From NCBI GenBank assembly GCA_014885115.2, contig WKLE02000360.1, positions 1,610 through 16,682 on the forward strand: 15,073 nt of DNA. Reading direction: 5' to 3'. The position numbers were made by a program, and so were the translations under genes. Source of the DNA: Asterionellopsis glacialis. Its lineage: Eukaryota; Bacillariophyta; Plagiogrammaphyceae; Rhaphoneidales; Asterionellopsidaceae. The notes under the pieces were generated by a model. The model did no database searches. It was not told the origin of the DNA and was given only the letters and a program-made list of their open reading frames with translations. Below, in pieces: positions 1 through 8,555 of the stretch (within the stretch, counting starts at the first letter, position 1; every line of letters begins with the position of its first letter).

Positions 1-817
1 AGAGATATAAAGTCATGTTTGTTGAAAAACCACCCTACGGTGACAAAACTGTAGACCTGGCACATAGTCCCAAATGGGACAAAAACAGACGATCAATGAA
101 CTGAGACAGCCCAAGTCTCCTGGTACAACCACATAGAAAATCTACACATCAATCTCCAGAGCAACAGCAAAATGACACAAATGAAACTCAATGATGATAA
201 CAATAATGTCACCCTCTCCTCACCTCATTATTATTTTATACTAAGGTTGCATTGGTACCTCCTAATCACCATCAACATGTGGTGAAGAATCATGATCAAC
301 CAAGGAGTACAAGGCACAGGGGTGTTTTGCAGCTTTTGGATGTAGTGGATGCATATGTCATGAGAGACACTGGTAATTGTTCTGTGTTGGATATTATCAA
401 TGAATCAATGAATACAAACCCACCAGATGAAGACAAAGACAATATCAACTTCCTGATTGAAGAAAAGAAATGATGGTTCAGGTTTGATAGACATGAATGT
501 TACCATTCATGCCTTTTCCACTAGTACTGTAACAACAATGGATGATGAAGAAAATGATGATGGAACTATTTCAAGTAGTTGTAACCATGCCTCAGACATG
601 GATGCCTGTGCTATATCTTGCAATGGTTAACTCATCAATATGAAAATGGAACATTCTTTCTTTAGAAACATTGACAATGTGCAGTGGGATTGAATGTTAC
701 TACAGCTTTAATACTGTTCATTGTAACTATAACTGTTTTAATTTACAGTATCTACAGAACAACTTACTAAACACAGGTGCATTTGCAGATGTTGTAGATG
801 GAAATACAATACAATAG
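1..817 (+). pseudogene. Decayed protein-coding remnant, family not recognised
   Basis: Plus-strand sequence that reads like protein but only if the frame is changed several times. Frame 0 from the left edge to 104 includes MFVEKPPYGDKTVDLAHS. A second frame, about 100-290, includes TETAQVSWYNHIENLHINLQ. Frame 0 returns at about 250-473 with QLLDVVDAYVMRDTGNCSVL. The next frame, about 458-629, contains MDDEENDDGTISSS and ends in TAA. A last stretch, about 750-817, reads YLQNNLLNTGAFADVVDG before TAG. The pieces have ordinary amino-acid composition, which argues against chance. The broken frame could also reflect unrecognised introns, but several joints lack GT/AG signals. The left end runs out of the window. 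It lies tail-to-tail with another remnant 60 bases away. I cannot name a domain. Confidence 0.4.
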
Positions 818-879
818 CAATGATAAATACTCCTAGTAGTGTTTTTATTGGATGACAACTTATTGTGTGTTATTTATAA

Positions 880-2255
880 TTATGTATTTGTAGTGGTAGC
901 AGAAACAGTTTTAGCAATGTTCCTGCACTCTCTTTTCACCTGATCACGTATACTCTCAATTTTGCTCACTGGAACTTCAAATAGTAATACACTTTCCCTT
1001 GCCCTTAACTAGTCTTTGTATTCTCTTTTCAATTTCTTCCTCCTCAAGTCTTGTCTTCTTCCTTGTTCATTGTTCTGTCACTTTGCTTTTCATTTTTCTT
1101 TTATTTCTCCTCTACTTTAACTTGGACTTCATTACAATTTATTTGTGAATGATCTCTTGCTTTGATTCTTTCTTTCATACCAAAATTTCATGAAAATCCA
1201 TACCTAATATCACCTCTGCTTTCCACCTAATGGCTACACTCCCCAAATGACCCATCCAAATCCCCAATTCCATGAAGTTCTGCTTGTTGTTCACAAAAAT
1301 GTGATTCAATTATGTGGCTCTTGGGTGTGATGGAGAAACCCAAGAGCCTCTCCAATTGTATGCACTTGTCCCTGTGTTGGCACATTTTTAATCCAATGCC
1401 ATCAGTATATTTATATCTTTTGATAAGGATGTTACTGAGAAAGCCGTCCAATGCAGTTAAGTACTTGATATGTAATTCAACAATTTTTATTATTTTCTCA
1501 ACACTGACAACTGTTGTTCTTCTAGCAATAGGTGAGTTCAAAATGTATTCCATGAACTCACCTAAAATGCTACTTGCCTGTCTTATCAATTTTCTGCAGT
1601 CATTCCCATCCAAGGCACCATTTTTTTCCCATAGAATGGAGGTGGAGTCTTGTGGGGACGTCAGCATTGGTTGAAGAGGGAGGGCTTCAATCCTCAACAC
1701 AACAAGGGTAGTAGTTGTTGTGTCTTCTGTTGAGGACAAACGGTGGCCTTCATTTGATGTTTGTTCACTGTCATTGTTGTATCATCCAAATTATTTTGTC
1801 TCATATTTTGTACTAAATGTTCTTTATTGTAATGAGCTATAACTTGATTCTTGAACTCAGATGATAGTGAGTCAAGAAAGTGGATTCTAGGAGATAGTGT
1901 TGGTGTTCCTGGTTTGGGAACTTGATTGAGATTTTTGGTGCCTAGATGAATGAACCACTTCCTGGACGACTGCTTGATATTGACCCTGGTGATTTGAAGA
2001 ACATCAGAAAGATTATTTGTGATAACAAAATTTTCAAATACAGAGGCTTTGAATTGATAATCACCTTTGAATTGAGTGGCAGTTCCAGCAAGGTGGAGGA
2101 TGTGCATGGTTTCTTGTTCAGAGGTGTGGAGAAGTTGTGGGAGGCTGGGAATGTCATCAGCAATGTGATGAATAGAGTACCACCTAGCATTGGTAACAGC
2201 AAGTGCCTGTACAAAACAGATGAGATCTTTTTGGACACCTGATAACAGGGTGACC
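880..2255 (-). pseudogene. Decayed protein-coding remnant with coiled-coil-like C-terminus, family not recognised
   Basis: Minus-strand reading frames join into one long protein-like sequence if several frameshifts are allowed. The upstream part, 2255 to about 1740, contains LICFVQALAVTNARWYSIHH and TPTLSPRIHFLDSLSSEF. The next part, about 1785 to 1227 in another frame, contains ILGEFMEYILNSPIARR and a Lys/Ile-rich helical stretch. Further frames at about 1240-1160 (AIRWKAEVILGMDFHEILV), 1170-1040 (MKERIKARDHSQINC, with an internal TAA) and 1010-880 (LLFEVPVSKIESIRDQVKRE) complete it, ending at TAA 880-882. The overlap near 1740-1785 needs a -1 shift. A polypyrimidine tract and AG at 2256-2257 could be a splice acceptor, so the gene may have had an upstream exon. 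At least four disruptions make decay more likely than a working gene. I do not recognise the family. Confidence 0.45.
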
Positions 2256-2544
2256 CTAAGAAAAAGATATGAGATAACTAGAATAATAGCAATAGAATAA
2301 TATGTTTTAAACTGGGGTCACCTATCTTCTATCATTTTTTTTAGTAATTGCTGTTCTTGTCATCATCATTGCAGTTGTCATCTGAATTTTGTTGTTGCAG
2401 CAAAGACAACTTGTGTGAATGCTCAGGTACGTATTGTACAGAGTTGGAAGATTATTGATGAGTTGAAGGAGATGGTGGGCAAAAGGACCAAAATAACAAT
2501 TTGATTAAGAGGATTCCTATAATGTACCAGTCCTACAGTCTTGG

Positions 2545-2576
2545 CACTGGCCAACAACCTCACTGGCCAACAACCA
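2545..2576 (+). repeat. 16-bp tandem duplication
   Basis: CACTGGCCAACAACC occurs twice back to back (2545-2560 and 2561-2576, differing only in the last base). It reads as a recent local duplication in non-coding sequence. Confidence 0.85.
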
Positions 2577-2582
2577 TGAGTT

Positions 2583-2709
2583 CTGTTTCAGAAAGTGTAT
2601 TCTCCAATCGGGGAAGGTTAACTATAAATAAAACTTGTGTCCTTATGTAATTATAAAACTTAAAAAAAGAAATACTGTTTCAGAAATAATTTCTCCACCA
2701 GGGTTAGCT
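2583..2709 (+). repeat. Imperfect direct repeat pair, about 35-40 bp
   Basis: Two related stretches start CTGTTTCAGAAA and continue through TTCTCCA to a GGTTA(A/G)CT-like end, at 2583-2623 and 2675-2709. They differ by small indels. No coding function is visible. Confidence 0.5.
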
Positions 2710-3655
2710 GAAAGGTAAATTTCTATGCTTGTGGGTGTGAGTTTTTTTTGCAAGCTTTTTTGCAAGTGGAGCAAGCTTGAAGATCCAAAAAAGAAAAAAA
2801 AGGAGGGAAAGAGAAAAAGAGAGGAAGAGAAGAAGAAGATCCAATGACAATACAATTGTAACAACTAAATCAAGAACAATCCACTATGAATGGGAAAATA
2901 TATTCATCTTTTTTCTGCAAAAAAAGCAGCCATAAAATTATTATCAAAATGAACCAAGTACAATCATACTAAAACTAGGGATGAGAGTGTGCTAGTTCCA
3001 AAATAGTAACCACTTCAAAATTAGGATGTAAACATTATCTCTGTCTATCTAGAAATGTAAAAATGTACTGAAACATAGTTTGCAAGAACTTTCCTTATGA
3101 AAAAAGAAAAAAGACACACAAGACAAGAAATCATATGCCTGGGACACTGCAGAACTTTGCAGATATCTTTACATTTTTATTGTTGTTTGTCAAATCTACA
3201 CAGTTTGAATGCTGTTTGTCAAAGGGATCACATATTATTTTGAAATGATTTTTTTTTTTAAAAAATAAGTGTTAGATAAGAAACAGTGCAACACATTTGT
3301 CCTGTTTTTGACAAAAGCATCAAAATCACAACAAATTGAGGTTTCAACAAATACACTAAAAAGAGATCAACAAGAATTAGTCCCACACACATGTTTCAAC
3401 ACACGAACACTTACCCCTATACTTCACTAGAAATGAGAAAGGCACCCCCCAGACACAATATGGTAATACTTGACCAAAGTGCCTCTGTTTTGTATACTCT
3501 TTGTCATTGTTGTAATGGTGGAACAGGGTGTGATTGGTGCACATGGAATCAAGAGAGAATAAAAGAAACATTCATTTTATGTATGGAGAAATATGGTATA
3601 CAATATGTACAATTATAAGACAGAATAAATTTAAATCCTGCTCATTGGACCTCAT

Positions 3656-3800
3656 GCTTAGAAGTAACTTCTCTGTGGTACATGATTAGCATAGAAAACA
3701 ATGGGAGCTTAGAAGTAACTTTTTTTGGAGCTTGGAAGTAAAATATTCTACTTTCAAGCTCCGCATAGATAGATACTGTGAATTGAGCTTGGAAGTAACT
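3656..3800 (+). repeat. Cluster of four GAGCTT(A/G)GAAGTAACT repeats, one paired with an inverted copy
   Basis: Copies start near 3656 (GCTTAGAAGTAACTT), 3705 (GAGCTTAGAAGTAACTT), 3728 (GAGCTTGGAAGTA, diverging after this) and 3785 (GAGCTTGGAAGTAACT). An inverted copy, CTACTTTCAAGCTCC at 3748-3762, faces the third one and would fold into a stem of about 15 bp with a short AT loop. Spacing is irregular (about 49, 22 and 58 bases), so it is not a CRISPR array. Confidence 0.75.
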
Positions 3801-3937
3801 CTTCAACCACAATCATACTAAACAACTCACCAAATAAAAATAAAACTTATGTGCTTATCTAATCATGATAAGGAAATGCTCTTTTTCTGGTGATCATGAA
3901 GCAATGATGCATGGAAAACCAAATTTGGGATTGTACA

Positions 3938-4000
3938 TTGATGAACTTGTGTGCAACTACTGATTGGTGCGACCATACGTTTTGTAAACAAGTTCATCAA
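3938..4000. repeat. Perfect 13-bp inverted repeat
   Basis: TTGATGAACTTGT (3938-3950) and its exact reverse complement ACAAGTTCATCAA (3988-4000) flank a 37-base spacer. It could be a hairpin or the ends of a tiny element. No target-site duplication is evident. Confidence 0.8.
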
Positions 4001-4584
4001 CTTTTAGATCTTGACGACTTCAAGTTGGAAAAACCATAATAAAAAATGGTTGATTATTGATTTTTACAGTCTAGTGACTATGTTAACATGTTCATGTTGA
4101 AATTTGACAGCTTTAGAAACTACAATACTGTAGATTGAGATGGTTTTATGAGGTAGAAAAAAGATCCCAAGTAAGCAGTAAGCTTGTTGATAGGTCTGCT
4201 TTTGTTTATATTATGAACTCATAAATTCGTTAGATGCTAGATGATTGATGATTGAATGACAAGAAGATCAATTATTTATATGAGATGGGAGCGTCATCCA
4301 TGAACATTCCCCATTTTGAGGAATCTCACCAAGGATGAGGATGTAAGGATGAGATTTCGTCAACTTTTCGTAGGTAAATAAAAAATAAATATATTGAGTT
4401 TTTGGAACTTTATCAGAAAGTGTATGACGAAGTGGACGGGCAGACAGGCAGAAACAAATTAATTACTGTAGACAATGTTTGTCATTTGGACATGGCCCGT
4501 ACCTTGAATGTGGTAGACGGTACATAATTTGACATTGCTGATTGTCCGTACTGTACGTATCTTACCATTCTTTTTCGGTAGCAT

Positions 4585-4591
4585 TATAAAA
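4585..4591 (+). promoter_or_regulatory. TATA box of the ELMO-domain gene
   Basis: TATAAAA inside CATTATAAAA. Transcription would be expected to begin some 25-35 bases downstream, near 4610-4625. The same ten bases recur in minus orientation 34 bases upstream of the plastid-protein gene at 8555, supporting a promoter reading. Confidence 0.6.
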
Positions 4592-4600
4592 GCACACCAA

Positions 4601-4619
4601 GCTCGCACGCTTGGCGAGC
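4601..4619 (+). repeat. Small hairpin at the presumed transcription start
   Basis: GCTCGC (4601-4606) and GCGAGC (4614-4619) pair across a seven-base loop. It sits right where a TATA box at 4585 would place the transcription start, so it may lie at the promoter or at the very 5' end of the leader. Confidence 0.55.
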
Positions 4620-4780
4620 AAACCAACGGTTTTCTCTACGGTACAGCATTGTCTACTAGACTCTTGGTGTGACAGAGAAGAGAAGAAACGAGCAAGCAAG
4701 CATAGACTACCACAGGTAGACTGTCTTTATAGGTTGAGTACAGTACTGGTAGCTCTTCAGTTTCTCTACTCTCGGTCTAG

Positions 4781-4792
4781 TTTCTCGAGAAA
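4781..4792. repeat. 12-bp perfect palindrome TTTCTCGAGAAA
   Basis: A perfect twofold palindrome inside the presumed 5' leader of the ELMO gene. It could be a protein binding site; no function is shown. Confidence 0.6.
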
Positions 4793-5069
4793 GTTGGAGT
4801 ACGGTAACTACTGAACTCGGTGCTTTGTGTTCGCTTTATTTTCAAACCCGCGTTAGTTGGAGACGCCCAAGAGACATCCAGCCCCCCAAATTCAATATAT
4901 TTACCAGTGTGAAGAAAGCGGTAGACAACTGGCCTCTTATTTGAGAGTGGGAGTTTGTGAAACTTTTGTGTCGACAACCACCTAAAAGACAGGCAGTCTC
5001 TGTCTCTCTCCCTCTATCGACACAATAAAACATTCACAGGAAACATTAAAGATATCTTCCACCACCACC

Positions 5070-7743
5070 ATTACCTCTGACAACAACAGTTCATCACCAA
5101 AGAACTTGAAAAGTCGTCGTCGTCGTACTAGTAGTGGTGGCGGTGGAAAAGAACGAAAAAGTCGCAGTCGAAGTCGAGGTAGAACACCAAATTCCAAACA
5201 AAGACAAAGATCATTATCCCAAAATAAAAGACAACGATCATTGTCCAAAAATAGAAACAACAACAATAATAATAACACTAGTAGTGGTGCTGGTGGTGCT
5301 GGTTTTGTCATACAAATTCCGAATAGTTTACGGAAAAAGCAACAACAAAAACAAGGACTAGATTACAATTCCGACGACGACGAAGACAATACATTTGTAG
5401 GGAAAGTATTGAATTACACACAAAACATCTTGACTTGCGGTGGTAATCTTAACATTAATTGTACTCATCCATCATCGGTTCTTCGGCAACAACAAGATAA
5501 CAAAAAACACTATTTTTCCCGCAAAGACACAACGGATTTTGGAAACGCTTGTGACGGGCACGCGACAGACGGTGGTAACTTTGGAATTTCGGCTTGCTCG
5601 TCTCCGGCAAGATCTTTCGCGGGCGGAAGTCATCGCAGTCCGTCAAGTGACAGAAAAAATACCAATCTTTGTTCTCCATCGAAAAGTTTGTATCGGCAAA
5701 CAATGACGACTGCAGCGTTAGCAAACGATAGCGGTGGTGGGAGCTCTGGAACACCGACATCATCGTCTCCTACTAACAAAAAAGAAAAAGCAGAAAATAA
5801 TAACAATGACAACATTGCCAAAAATGCATTAAAATTCACAGCCGACACTGCTTCCAAAATTGGAAATTTATTTCCTAAAGCAACTCTTCAAAGTTTAACA
5901 CAACCTAAATATACACTACCTGACAAAACAGTTGCTTCGCAGGTTCTCATGTATAGACAACTTCTTCATACAGCATGTAAACCTGGATTAAGATTGACAA
6001 GACCTTACAATAAAACTCCTGCACAAAAGTAAGTACCTTTTTGTTGGTGAATTCTGCATTTCGAAGATTCGATTTTGTATCTTTCACGTTTTGTAAGCAT
6101 TCCCATCATTCTCACTTTTTTCCCAACACCGAATATTAACAACAATTAAATCATGGCGATAAAAATCAGAGCTGTCCTGCACATGCCATGGTGGGAACAG
6201 GGGATTGAAGATTCCGGAAAAATGATTATTTCGTACAACAATCTTATCGTGCGATTATGGCTTAATGGTGCTATATTACCTCACTCACCAACAGAAAATA
6301 CAGAAGAGGTTGATACACTTATTGATGATGAAGGTCTTCCACCTGTTCCACATTCATACTGGGTAGAACGGTTAGGGTTTCAACAAGATGACCCAGTCAC
6401 AGACTTTCGATCAGGTGGTGTATTAAGTTTGGCCTTACTTTGTCACATTGTCGAAAGCTGTCCACATGTCTATCGACGATTCCACGGACAGGGTGATGCT
6501 GCCATTTTACCATTTGGTATTACAGGTATCAATGTTGTCGACATGATGGCCAAATTCTTAATGTTTTCGAAATCCATTGATAAAATGGATGCACTCTTGA
6601 GTCAAAAGCCTTTTTGGAAAATGTTTGGTGATCCTAATGCTATTTTGGCGTTGATGGAATTAAGCATGATGATGATGTGTGATGTTGTTGTGGAATTGAA
6701 ACGCGAACGTCAAATACCGCAATCACCTAGTAAAAAGAAGAATGCTGAAAAAAGTCTTCATGGTGAAGATCAAGGCAATGTAAGTTTTTGTATGTATTTC
6801 AATAGATTTGGGTTTGGGTTTGCCCCAACTAGAATATTGTGGTTGTCTATCGCATTCATCACTTTAGATCGCCCTTTCTGACCAATGATTCTTCTACATT
6901 GCACGTGTGATATTACAGGTGACGGTATTTGACTTTCCTGGAATTTTAGAAAAGACAGAACAACGAGTCAGAGATGATTTGTTAGGTTCTGGACCTAAAA
7001 CTGTCGATGAACTTCGATCTATTGCTGGACGTCTTCATGTCAAATATGAACAACAACTTGAAAAAAAAGAACGCCGAGCCTACAAAAAAATGATGGAAAA
7101 AGACGAACGTGAAATGTATGGTTCTAACGCATCCTTTGCGAGTGGCAGTCAAAGTGAAAATAAACCAATGAAACTTGCTGGTGCAGTTTTAGGTACAGCT
7201 GGTAACGCAGCTGGCAGCGTATGGAACAAACTCAAAAGCACTGCGGATCAAGTAAGTCAAAATAATGTTGTACAAGAGGTCATGGCAGATGCCATGGGTC
7301 AATATGGAGTAAATGCAAATGCTGATCACGAAAGTGTAGTAGCATCGAATGCTACAGGTAGATATGGAGCAGATGCCAGTGTTGCCAATGCCAAATCCTC
7401 AAGTGCTGCACCCAATGCAATTCCTGATTTGTTACAATCGTCAAGTCAAGAAGCAGCAGCAGCAACAGCCGCAGCTACCGAAAGTGTTCCAACTACCTCT
7501 ACCAGTGATGTGGAAGTCGTAGATTTCTTTCAACCCCCTAATTTTGAAGCTCAAACTACGACAGACGGTCCACCAGACTTGCTTCAATCTACAAGCCAAG
7601 AACAATCGCAGCAGCAGAAACCATCCTTAGATCAAAGTGGTCATTCATCTAATATTGATGGAGATTGGACCAACGTTCCTCCATCGGAAGCATTGGGTGG
7701 CTTTACAATCGATGACGACGATGATGCTGATGACCTTTTGTAA
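5070..7743 (+). CDS. ELMO-domain protein, likely Arf/Arl GTPase-activating protein; non-ATG start proposed
   Basis: Exons are 5070-6028, 6170-6779 and 6919-7743, joined by introns of 141 and 139 bases with GTAAGT donors and CAG acceptors; phases agree. From an ATT start at 5070 the product has 797 residues; from the first ATG (5703) it has 586. Residues about 1-110 are basic and low in complexity (RS dipeptides, poly-Asn, Gly runs). The ELMO domain spans roughly residues 320-520. Its hallmark is WVERLGFQQDDPVTDFRSGG from residue 384, with the Arg at about 400 matching the conserved Arg that ELMOD-type proteins need for GAP activity towards Arf and Arl GTPases in membrane traffic and tubulin folding. 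Residues 524-590 are charged and helical. The tail has two PDLLQS(S/T)SQE copies and an acidic DDLL end. The family call is firm; the start codon is not. An upstream spliced ATG exon or a base error at 5072 could also explain the start. Confidence 0.9.
5202..5255 (+). repeat. 27-bp tandem repeat encoding a 9-residue RS-type unit
   Basis: Two in-frame copies (5202-5228 and 5229-5255) encode RQRSLSQNK and RQRSLSKNR. Of four base differences, two are synonymous and one is Lys to Arg, which supports translation of this ATG-free part. Confidence 0.8.
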
Positions 7744-8060
7744 ACAATTTAACTACTCTAGAGAAACCAACATTAAACAAATGGTAGATCACTAGAATAT
7801 GGTGACTTCAATGATTTCACCAACATCAGTACATCCAACAAATGTTCATGGTGTACCCTAAAGTAGTTGCAAGGCATTTCAAACAAAATGAAAAATGAAG
7901 CTGTGATGAGTTTTTTATGGATTTTTATTTTATTTTATTTACGCAAGAGGTGTGTGCCATCATTGTTTTGTAGGCTTTGAATGTTGACAGAATGTTTTTA
8001 TTAGGTTTGTAGTAAAATGCTGTTCATTCCGCATCTGGAAAAAACTCATAAAACATTTTT
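7744..8060. other. Convergent intergenic region
   Basis: Holds the 3' ends of two genes that face each other. AT-rich, with a TTTTATTTTATTTTATTT run near 7922; no reading frame or other structure that I can support. Confidence 0.6.
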
Positions 8061-8555
8061 TTAGAATTGGTTGGGGTCAGGAAGGTTGGTAAGGACACCG
8101 GCGGCAATGACACCAAAGACAGCAAGTCCACCGACAGCAATCAAAGCAGATGTTGTTTTTTCTTCACTGGATTTAGACTCAACCTCAACCTTTGGTTCAA
8201 TAGCCCAAACATTTGACTTTCCATCTTGATCCACAGAAACACCACGTTCCACAGGTTCTTGGTCGCTCATTCTCAACACCGTAGGACGAGCAATTTGACG
8301 TCCGGGGGCTAAAATGTAGCACAGCAACGACACAAAAGTAAAAAAGAGTGGAGAATGCATGTTAGCCAATATAAAACGGCGCCTGGAAAGTAGTATTTCT
8401 CACGAGAAAACCATCATTCGAAATCTACACCCCCAACACAAAAAAGCATTCTGAGAATTTGAAGATTGATATCATCTTAAAGATCACGTACCAGTGAATG
8501 CATTGACAGAGCAGACAGCAAAGAGAAGAGCAACAAGGAAATTAAGACGGAACAT
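8061..8555 (-). CDS. Unidentified small plastid-targeted single-helix membrane protein
   Basis: Exon 1 is 8492-8555 and exon 2 is 8061-8308. The 183-base intron has a GTACGT donor and a TTTTAG acceptor, and splicing joins GCATTCACTG to CCCCCGGA in frame. The product has 103 residues. It starts MFRLNFLVALLFAVCSVNA, a signal peptide, followed directly by FTAPGRQIARP: Phe after the cleavage site and a basic, hydroxylated transit segment, the classic diatom plastid presequence. The junction recreates the FTAP motif exactly, strong support for this gene model. The mature part is acidic and hydrophilic (about residues 35-75), then has one membrane helix (about 74-95, Gly/Ala/Val-rich) and a short NLPDPNQF tail. 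This shape fits a small thylakoid or envelope subunit, but I recognise no named family. It diverges from the one-helix protein gene and converges with the ELMO gene. Confidence 0.85.

Larger units (their letters stand above)
2256..4510. other. Gene-poor stretch with short repeats
   Basis: No gene that I can support in about 2.25 kb. Around 2380-2500 both strands show protein-like stretches of 25-35 codons (plus: IVQSWKIIDELKEMVGK), probably more remnants of the decayed material to the left. The rest is AT-rich, with homopurine runs at 2785-2840 and the repeats listed separately. Open frames around 3377-3618 on both strands overlap each other, lack ATG support and look like chance. Confidence 0.5.
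4511..5702 (+). other. ATG-free sense-strand interval (leader plus N-terminal coding part)
   Basis: I scanned this stretch base by base. There is no ATG on the plus strand in any frame between the ATG at 4508-4510 and the one at 5703-5705. The complementary strand has about 18 ATGs over the same distance. The left part, from about 4615 to 5069, is the presumed 5' untranslated leader. The right part, from at least 5070, reads as protein in one frame that is stop-free from 4986 to the splice donor at 6029. Confidence 0.85.

Noticed and set aside
3377..3618. Overlapping open frames on both strands
   Set aside because: They mirror each other, lack domains and splice support, and sit in AT-rich sequence with other stops close by.
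3656..3800. CRISPR-like array
   Set aside because: Spacing is irregular, copies are partial, one is inverted, and the genome is eukaryotic.
4349..4992. Possible ATG exon (ATG at 4349, donor GTAAAT at 4372) spliced to an acceptor at 4992 to supply the ELMO start
   Set aside because: Frames fit, but the intron of about 620 bases is far longer than the others here, the TATA box at 4585 would fall inside it, and it leaves the ATG desert unexplained. Kept only as an alternative.
4982..5311. Minus-strand open frame opposite the ELMO N-terminal region, Leu-rich
   Set aside because: It is the antisense of the low-complexity coding repeats (poly-Asn, RS and Gly runs), which gives artificial Leu, Val and Arg runs.
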